From CAMLOF01 sp041913045 (GTDB lineage Bacteria > Pseudomonadota > Gammaproteobacteria > Burkholderiales > Burkholderiaceae_C): a stretch of DNA of 64,000 bases. Position 1 is the first letter of the stretch. Each line of letters begins with the position of its first letter. This document shows positions 58,640 through 64,000 of this stretch, piece after piece. The stretch lies in NCBI GenBank assembly GCA_041913045.1, contig JAYSGB010000001.1, positions 1-64,000 on the forward strand, written 5' to 3'. Below the pieces are notes generated by a model. It did not search any database, was not told where the DNA came from, and saw only the letters and a list, made by a program, of their open reading frames with translations. Both the position numbers and the translations under genes were made by a program.

Positions 58640-59830
58640 ATGAAATTCCTGCGCTTCTCCGACCTCTGCACCAGCGGCCAGGCCACTGGCAAACGCGTCT
58701 TCATCCGAGCCGACCTGAACGTACCCCAGGACGACGCGGGCAACATCACCGAAGACACGCGCATCCGCGCCTCGCTGCCCGCCATTCGCCTAGCGCTGGA
58801 CTCAGGTGCCGCCGTCATGGTCACCTCACACCTGGGCCGCCCCACCGAAGGCGAGTTCAAGCCCGAAGATTCCCTGGCCCCCGTGGCCGCGCGCCTGGGC
58901 GAACTGCTGGGCCGCCCCGTGCGCCTGGTGGCCAACTGGGTCGACGGCGGCTTTGAAGTCGCCCCCGGCGAAGTGGTGCTGCTGGAGAACTGCCGCCTCA
59001 ACAAGGGCGAGAAGAAGAACAGCCCGGAGCTTGCCGCCAAGCTGGGCAAGCTCTGCGATATCTTCGTGCACGACGCCTTTGGCACCGCGCACCGCGCCGA
59101 AGGCACCACCTACGGCATCGCCGAGACCGCACCCGTGGCCTGCGCCGGGCCCTTGCTGGCCGCCGAGATGGACGCCATCGGCAAGGCGCTGGCCAACCCG
59201 AAACGGCCCCTGGCCGCCATCGTCGCGGGCAGCAAGGTCTCCACCAAGCTCACCATCCTGCAAAGCCTGGCCAAAAACGTGGACCAGCTCATCGTGGGCG
59301 GCGGCATTGCCAACACCTTCATGCTGGCTGCGGGCCTGAAGATCGGCAAGAGCCTGGCCGAGCCCGACCTGGTGGGCGAGGCCAAGGCTGTGATCGAAGC
59401 CATGAAGGCGCGCGGCGCCGAGGTGCCCATCCCCACCGACGTGGTGGTGGCCAAGGAATTCAAGGCTGATGCACCGGCCACCGTGAAGGCAGCCACCGAG
59501 GTGGCGGACGACGACCTGATTCTGGACATCGGGCCGCAGACGGCGGCCAGGCTGGCCGCGCAGCTGAAGGCAGCGGGCACCATCGTGTGGAACGGCCCGG
59601 TGGGCGTGTTCGAGTTTGCCGCGTTCGAGAACGGCACCAAGGTGATTGCGCAGGCGATTGCCGAGAGCCCGGCGTTCAGCATCGCGGGCGGGGGCGACAC
59701 GCTGGCGGCGATTGCCAAGTACGGTATCGACAAGCAGGTGGGCTACATCTCCACCGGTGGCGGCGCCTTCCTGGAGGTGCTGGAGGGCAAGACCTTGCCC
59801 GCCTTTGAGGTGTTAGCAAAACGAGCGTAA
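58640..59830 (+). CDS. pgk: Phosphoglycerate kinase
   Basis: A 396-residue glycolytic kinase (1,3-bisphosphoglycerate plus ADP to 3-phosphoglycerate plus ATP). It has FIRADLNVPQDD near 22, the basic patch VTSHLGRPTEGEF, NPKRPLAAIVAGSKVSTK, WNGPVGVFE and the C-terminal AGGGDTLAAI motif. The ATG at 58640 is family-typical. It is followed by pyk on the same strand, 99 bases downstream. Confidence 0.97.
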   Translation: MKFLRFSDLCTSGQATGKRVFIRADLNVPQDDAGNITEDTRIRASLPAIRLALDSGAAVMVTSHLGRPTEGEFKPEDSLAPVAARLGELLGRPVRLVANWVDGGFEVAPGEVVLLENCRLNKGEKKNSPELAAKLGKLCDIFVHDAFGTAHRAEGTTYGIAETAPVACAGPLLAAEMDAIGKALANPKRPLAAIVAGSKVSTKLTILQSLAKNVDQLIVGGGIANTFMLAAGLKIGKSLAEPDLVGEAKAVIEAMKARGAEVPIPTDVVVAKEFKADAPATVKAATEVADDDLILDIGPQTAARLAAQLKAAGTIVWNGPVGVFEFAAFENGTKVIAQAIAESPAFSIAGGGDTLAAIAKYGIDKQVGYISTGGGAFLEVLEGKTLPAFEVLAKRA

Positions 59831-59854
59831 AGCCGCCGCGATCGCGCAACTCAA

Positions 59855-59873
59855 CTCGTAACCTGCTCGTAAC
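59855..59873. repeat. Tandem direct repeat upstream of pyk
   Basis: CTCGTAAC occurs at 59855-59862 and 59866-59873, exactly one helical turn (11 bases) apart, about 60 bases before the pyk ATG and just before a GATAAT box at 59884-59889. It may be a regulator site. Confidence 0.35.
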
Positions 59874-59929
59874 GGGTATGCCGGATAATTGAAATCCAGT
59901 TACAACCGAGCATTCCGGAGACAAGCACC

Positions 59930-61363
59930 ATGCCATTGCGCGCCACCAAGATCGTCGCCACCCTGGGCCCTGCGTCCAGCGACCCCGCCATGCTCGAAGC
60001 CATGATCCGCGCGGGCGTGAACGTGGTGCGGCTGAACTTCTCGCACGGCAAGGCACAGGACCACATCGACCGCGCTCAACTGGTGCGCGAGGCCGCCCAG
60101 CGCGCCGGGCGCGAGGTGGCCATCATGGCGGACCTGCAGGGCCCCAAGATCCGCGTGGGCAAGTTCGCCGACGGCAAGGTGATGCTGAACCCTGGCGAGC
60201 CTTTCGTGCTGGATGCCGCACGCACCGAACCCGGCGACCTGCTGGGCGTGGGCCTGGACTACAAGGAACTGCCGCGCGACGTGAAGCCCGGAGACACGCT
60301 GCTGCTCAACGACGGGCTGATCGTGCTCAAGGTGCAGCGCGTGGAAGGCCCTGCCGTGCACACCGAGGTGGTGCTAGGTGGCGAACTGTCTAACAACAAA
60401 GGCATCAACAAGCAGGGCGGCGGCCTGACCGCGCCCGCGCTCACGGCCAAGGACATGGACGACATCAGGACCGCCATGGGCCTTCAGGCCGACTACGTGG
60501 CGGTGAGCTTCCCGAAGAACGCCACCGACATGGAGCTCGCCCGCCAGCTCTGCAACGTGGCGGCACCGACTGGGCACAAACCCGGGTTGATTGCCAAGAT
60601 CGAGCGCACCGAGGCCATTCCCGAACTGGAGAACATCCTGCGCGCCAGCGACGGCATCATGGTGGCACGCGGCGACCTGGCGGTGGAGGTGGGCAACGCG
60701 GTGGTGCCCGCGCTGCAAAAGCGCATGATCAAGCTGGCCCGCGAGATGGACAAGGTCGTCATCACCGCCACGCAGATGATGGAGAGCATGATCGTGAACC
60801 CGGTGCCGACGCGCGCCGAGGTGAGCGACGTGGCCAACGCCGTGCTGGACGGCACCGATGCCGTGATGCTGAGCGCAGAAACCGCTGCAGGCAAGTACCC
60901 GCTGCAGACCGTGCAGGAAATGGCCAAGATCTGCGAGGAAGCCGAGAAGGCCGACAGTTTCGAGCTGGAGTCGGACTTCATGGGCAAGACCTTCAACCGA
61001 ATCGACCATTCGATCGCCATGGGTGCGTTGTTCACGGCTTCGCACCTGGGGGCCAAGGCCATCGTGGCGCTGACCGATTCCGGCTCGACCGCGCTGTGGA
61101 TGAGCCGCCACAAGGTGGACATCCCGATCTACGCAGTGACGTCGAAGCTGAGTTCGCAGCGCCGCATGACGCTGTACCGCAACGTGCGCCCGCTGTTGAT
61201 GGACACCAGCGCCGACCGCGACACCGCGCTGCTGCAGGCCGAGAACCACTTGAAGGAACGCGGCATCATGCAGCCGGGCGACGTTTATGCCATTACTTGC
61301 GGAGAGCCGATGGGCACGCCGGGCGGCACCAACATGTTGAAGATCTGTCGCGCGGGCGGCTGA
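59930..61363 (+). CDS. pyk: Pyruvate kinase
   Basis: A 477-residue type II-like pyruvate kinase (phosphoenolpyruvate plus ADP to pyruvate plus ATP). It has ATKIVATLGPASSDP at the start, VRLNFSHG, MADLQGPKIRVGKF, the catalytic Lys in AKIERTEAI, GIMVARGDLAVEVG and VITATQMMESMI. The C-terminal allosteric domain is complete. It converges on glpD, 22 bases away, with a TCTGACC/GGTCAGA hairpin between them. Confidence 0.97.
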   Translation: MPLRATKIVATLGPASSDPAMLEAMIRAGVNVVRLNFSHGKAQDHIDRAQLVREAAQRAGREVAIMADLQGPKIRVGKFADGKVMLNPGEPFVLDAARTEPGDLLGVGLDYKELPRDVKPGDTLLLNDGLIVLKVQRVEGPAVHTEVVLGGELSNNKGINKQGGGLTAPALTAKDMDDIRTAMGLQADYVAVSFPKNATDMELARQLCNVAAPTGHKPGLIAKIERTEAIPELENILRASDGIMVARGDLAVEVGNAVVPALQKRMIKLAREMDKVVITATQMMESMIVNPVPTRAEVSDVANAVLDGTDAVMLSAETAAGKYPLQTVQEMAKICEEAEKADSFELESDFMGKTFNRIDHSIAMGALFTASHLGAKAIVALTDSGSTALWMSRHKVDIPIYAVTSKLSSQRRMTLYRNVRPLLMDTSADRDTALLQAENHLKERGIMQPGDVYAITCGEPMGTPGGTNMLKICRAGG

Positions 61364-61385
61364 CGACCTCTGACCAGATCGCCGG

Positions 61386-62972
61386 TCAGAGCGCCCTGAC
61401 CGGCAGGTAGCACAAGGCCAACGCCTGGAAGGCGTCCAGCTGTGGGTCCAGGCCGGTTTCCTCGCGCAGGACGGTGGCCACCCGAGGTGCCATCGCGAGG
61501 GCTTGCCGCGCATCCAGGAACAGGGCACGCCAGCGCCTTGCCAGCACGTCTTCCACGGTTACCGCATATTCGCTGCGCGCAGCGAAGCGCACCATGGCCT
61601 CCGTCATGCCCATGCCAAGTTCGCGGTCTGCCCCAGGGCAAGCCTGCACTTGCCCACGCTCGCTGCCGTAGAGGTGTTCACCCGGTGCCCGGTAGAGCGC
61701 TGCGTGCTGGCTTGGCCCGTCCGCGCCAACCAACAGGTGGTTTCGGCTGGCGCCACCTTTTCGCTCGGGCAGCATGCCTGCGCGGAAGCAGGCATCCAGC
61801 ACGTCCTCGGCCATGGCGCGGTAGGTGGTCCACTTGCCGCCTGTGACGGTGACCAGCCCGTTGGCGTCGGCCACGATGGTGTGCTCGCGCGACAGTTTCT
61901 TGGTGGCACCTTGTGTGCCTGAGGGCGCCGCCACCAATGGCCGCAGGCCTACCCAGACGCTGCGGATGTCCTCGCGCCGGACCGGGCGGCTCAGCACCTT
62001 ACCCGCCTCGCCCAAAATGAAATCGAGTTCGGCCTCGAAGGGCTGGGGTTCGCGCGGCAGGTCCTGGCGCGGCGTGTCGGTGGTGCCAAGAATGATGGAG
62101 CCCAACCAGGGCACGGCAAACAGCACGCGTCCGTCTTCGGTCTTGGGCACCAGCAGCGCGTGCCCACCCGGCATGAAGGAGCGGTCGACCACCACGTGCA
62201 CGCCCTGACTGGGCGAGACCAGCCGCTCGGGCGGCACCTGGCCGCCGTGCCCCAGGGCCTGCTGGCGCACCTGGTCCACCCAGACGCCGGTGGCATTGAC
62301 CACGGCGCGAGCCTTGACCGTGGCCTGCGTTCCCTGAAGACGGTCGGTCACCTGCAACTCGAACCGTGCGCCGCCTTCTACCTTGCCGTCCAGGGAGCGC
62401 AGGTCACGCACCTCCGCGTGGTTGAGGGACAGCCCCCCGGCACGCTCCACGGTGCGGGCGAGCGCCAGCGCCAGGCGGGCGTCGTCGAACTGGCCGTCCC
62501 AGTACATCACGCCGCCTTGCAGGCCTTCGCGGCGCACACCAGGCAGCGCGGCAACGGTTTCCCGGGCAGACAGCCACTGCGTGTCACCCAAGCCTGCACG
62601 GCCAGCGAGCAAGTCGTAGAGCTTGAGGCCGATGCCGTAGAACGGCGTCTGCCACCAGCGGTAAGAAGGCATGACGAAGGGCAGAGGCTGCGCAAGATGC
62701 GGGGCGATGCGCAGCACCGTGGCGCGTTCCGCCAGCGCTTCGCGCACCAGGGCCACGTTGCCCTGGGCCAGGTAGCGCACGCCGCCATGCAACAGCTTGG
62801 TCGAACGTGAAGACGTGCCGCCGCCGAAGTCGTGCGACTCCAGCAAGACGACGGAGAATCCGCGCAGTGCAGCATCAAGTGCCACGCCGAGCCCGGTGGC
62901 ACCGCCGCCGATGACGGCAAGATCGTAAACGGCTGTCCGGGCCAGCCTGGCCCACTGTTCTGCGCGTGTCAT
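61386..62972 (-). CDS. glpD: Aerobic glycerol-3-phosphate dehydrogenase
   Basis: A 528-residue membrane-associated flavoenzyme oxidising sn-glycerol 3-phosphate to dihydroxyacetone phosphate and feeding quinones. The FAD motif DLAVIGGGATGLGVALDA is near 17-34; SRSTKLLHGGVRYLAQGN follows, then FAVPWLGSIILGTTD and VTGGKWTTYRAMAEDVLDA. The usual length and C-terminal helical domain are present. It is divergent from glpR, whose product probably represses it. Confidence 0.95.
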   Translation of the reverse strand: MTRAEQWARLARTAVYDLAVIGGGATGLGVALDAALRGFSVVLLESHDFGGGTSSRSTKLLHGGVRYLAQGNVALVREALAERATVLRIAPHLAQPLPFVMPSYRWWQTPFYGIGLKLYDLLAGRAGLGDTQWLSARETVAALPGVRREGLQGGVMYWDGQFDDARLALALARTVERAGGLSLNHAEVRDLRSLDGKVEGGARFELQVTDRLQGTQATVKARAVVNATGVWVDQVRQQALGHGGQVPPERLVSPSQGVHVVVDRSFMPGGHALLVPKTEDGRVLFAVPWLGSIILGTTDTPRQDLPREPQPFEAELDFILGEAGKVLSRPVRREDIRSVWVGLRPLVAAPSGTQGATKKLSREHTIVADANGLVTVTGGKWTTYRAMAEDVLDACFRAGMLPERKGGASRNHLLVGADGPSQHAALYRAPGEHLYGSERGQVQACPGADRELGMGMTEAMVRFAARSEYAVTVEDVLARRWRALFLDARQALAMAPRVATVLREETGLDPQLDAFQALALCYLPVRAL

Positions 62973-63116
62973 GTTCTTGTAGCCGCGGCCTCAAGGCCAC
63001 GGCAGGTTCACTGCTCTGTTTAAGTAAGGTGTCTGGTCAGCAAGCGCGGAGGCGCAGGGTCAGTTGCATGACGGATCTCCAGTGTTCGAAATGCCGCCCA
63101 TCCATTTTCCTGCGTT

Positions 63117-63209
63117 TTCGTTTTTGCGATTTTAAAGTTCGTCATTGTCTCTTATTGCTCGGTATTTACCCTTAAATCACCAAATAAAGTTCTTTTTTGT
63201 TCGTTTTTG
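63117..63209. promoter_or_regulatory. Repeated TTCGTTTTTG elements, probable GlpR operators
   Basis: The 10-mer TTCGTTTTTG occurs at 63117-63126 and 63200-63209 in the AT-rich 257-base gap between divergent glpD and glpR, with related TTCGTCATTG between them at 63139-63148. DeoR-type GlpR proteins bind repeated TTCG-containing sites. One copy is next to the glpR promoter and one nearer glpD. Confidence 0.55.
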
Positions 63210-63229
63210 ATTGAATAATCGCAACCATC

Positions 63230-64000
63230 ATGGAACTCAACCCCCGCCAGACCGAACTGATCGAGGCCGTGCGCGCCCACGGCCCGACGACCATCGAATC
63301 ACTGGCCGAACGCTTTGGCGTGACGCTGCAGACCGTGCGCCGCGACGTGCGCCACTTGTCTGATGCAGGGCTGCTGGCGCGCTTTCACGGCGGCGTGCGC
63401 CTGCCCGGCTCCACCACCGAGAACATTGCCTACCGCCAGCGGCAGGCCATGGCTTCCGAGGGGAAGGCGCGCATGGCGCGGGCCATCGCCCGGCGCATCC
63501 CCAACGGCTGCTCGCTGATCATGAACATCGGCACCACCATCGAGGCGGTGGCGCACGAGCTGCGGCACCACCAGGACCTGCGCGTGATCACCAACAACCT
63601 GCACATTGCCGCGCTGCTGAGCGCCAACCGCGACTGCGAGGTGATCGTGGCCGGGGGCGTGGTTCGCGGCAGCGACCAGGGCATCGTGGGTGAGGCCACG
63701 GTGGACTTCATCCGCCAGTTCAAGGTGGACATCGGGCTCATCGGTATCAGCGGCATCGAGGCCGACGGCACGCTGCGCGACTACGACTTTCGCGAGGTAA
63801 AGGTGGCGCGCACCATCATTGAACAGTCGCGCGAGGTTTGGCTGGCCGCAGACCACACCAAATTCAACCGCCCAGCCATGGTCGAACTGGGGCCGCTGCG
63901 CGACGTGGACATCCTCTTCACCGACGAGGCACCGCCTCAGACCTTTACCGAACTGCTGAGCAAGGCCGACGTGGAATGCGTGGTGGCCACACAGCAATGA
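63230..64000 (+). CDS. glpR: DeoR-family glycerol-3-phosphate regulator
   Basis: A complete 256-residue DeoR-type repressor; its stop codon is the last three bases of the window. The N-terminal winged helix has IESLAERFGVTLQTVRRDVRHL; the sugar-phosphate sensing domain has LIMNIGTTIEAVAHEL, VITNNLHIAALL, GGVVRGSDQGIVG and IGISGIEADGTLRDYDFREV, the last typical of GlpR. It is divergent from glpD. There is no Shine-Dalgarno and a GAATAAT box ends only 11 bases before the ATG, so the message may be nearly leaderless. Confidence 0.92.
   Translation: MELNPRQTELIEAVRAHGPTTIESLAERFGVTLQTVRRDVRHLSDAGLLARFHGGVRLPGSTTENIAYRQRQAMASEGKARMARAIARRIPNGCSLIMNIGTTIEAVAHELRHHQDLRVITNNLHIAALLSANRDCEVIVAGGVVRGSDQGIVGEATVDFIRQFKVDIGLIGISGIEADGTLRDYDFREVKVARTIIEQSREVWLAADHTKFNRPAMVELGPLRDVDILFTDEAPPQTFTELLSKADVECVVATQQ

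Overview
The window is a gene-dense, GC-rich stretch of a Gram-negative chromosome. Gene content and order point to a betaproteobacterium of the Comamonadaceae/Burkholderiales type: split PntAA/PntAB transhydrogenase, HprK with PtsN and no full PTS, the lptD-surA-rsmA and lemA-TPM operons, fadD next to mtnN, and a GC-rich hairpin repeat of a kind familiar from Comamonadaceae intergenic regions. Most genes are ordinary core genes. No tRNA, rRNA, CRISPR array, prophage or insertion sequence was seen, and no gene-free stretch exceeds 300 bases.

Layout. 1-2287: the 3' end of a class I DAHP synthase gene, two small SHOCT-type envelope proteins and holA. 2318-12997: a signalling and surface block with a CHASE2 class III nucleotide cyclase, a Cache-GAF-HD-GYP phosphodiesterase, a TolC-OmpA fusion, a FecR-domain protein, a glutaminase-STAS-cyclic-nucleotide-binding fusion and a class II (metallo-beta-lactamase fold) cyclic nucleotide phosphodiesterase. 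13102-17788: an arginine/ornithine block (Lrp regulator, ornithine cyclodeaminase, arginase), then a MocR regulator interrupted by an amber codon at its PLP-lysine position, and a DUF2917 gene. 17754-25945: the operon bamE-dapB-leuS-lptE, fur, a YtfG/YtfH-like oxidoreductase and HxlR pair, hprK and ptsN. 26076-33139: hpf, an MFS exporter, an RpiR regulator and an amino-acid-type ABC operon that contains an M14 deacylase gene. 33261-44618: patatin, corA with a folded leader, mtnN, fadD, an NTE-like cNMP-binding patatin, pntB-pntAB-pntAA, Nudix and yaeQ. 44645-53432: an XRE-type regulator with a membrane protein, rsmE, amgK, lptD-surA-rsmA and a barstar/barnase-type pair. 53609-64000: maeB, the TPM-TPM-lemA operon, pgk, pyk, glpD and glpR.

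How the genes fit together. leuS-lptE-holA is a conserved run in many proteobacteria. Here holA (1229-2287) and lptE (17754-18305) keep the same strand but are separated by about 15.4 kb holding the cyclic nucleotide block and the arginine block, which suggests insertion into that operon. Inside the block, one candidate synthase, two candidate hydrolases and one cNMP-binding enzyme sit together with FecR and TolC-OmpA envelope proteins. This is the best candidate for an undescribed linked system. A second cNMP-binding enzyme (the NTE-like patatin at 38421-40286) could read the same signal.

Other points of note are the nonsense codon exactly at the MocR catalytic lysine, a multi-stem RNA leader before corA, and several near-perfect palindromes next to regulator genes (Lrp, HxlR, RpiR, XRE) that look like their operators. 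All functions are inferred from motifs read by eye; no database search was run.
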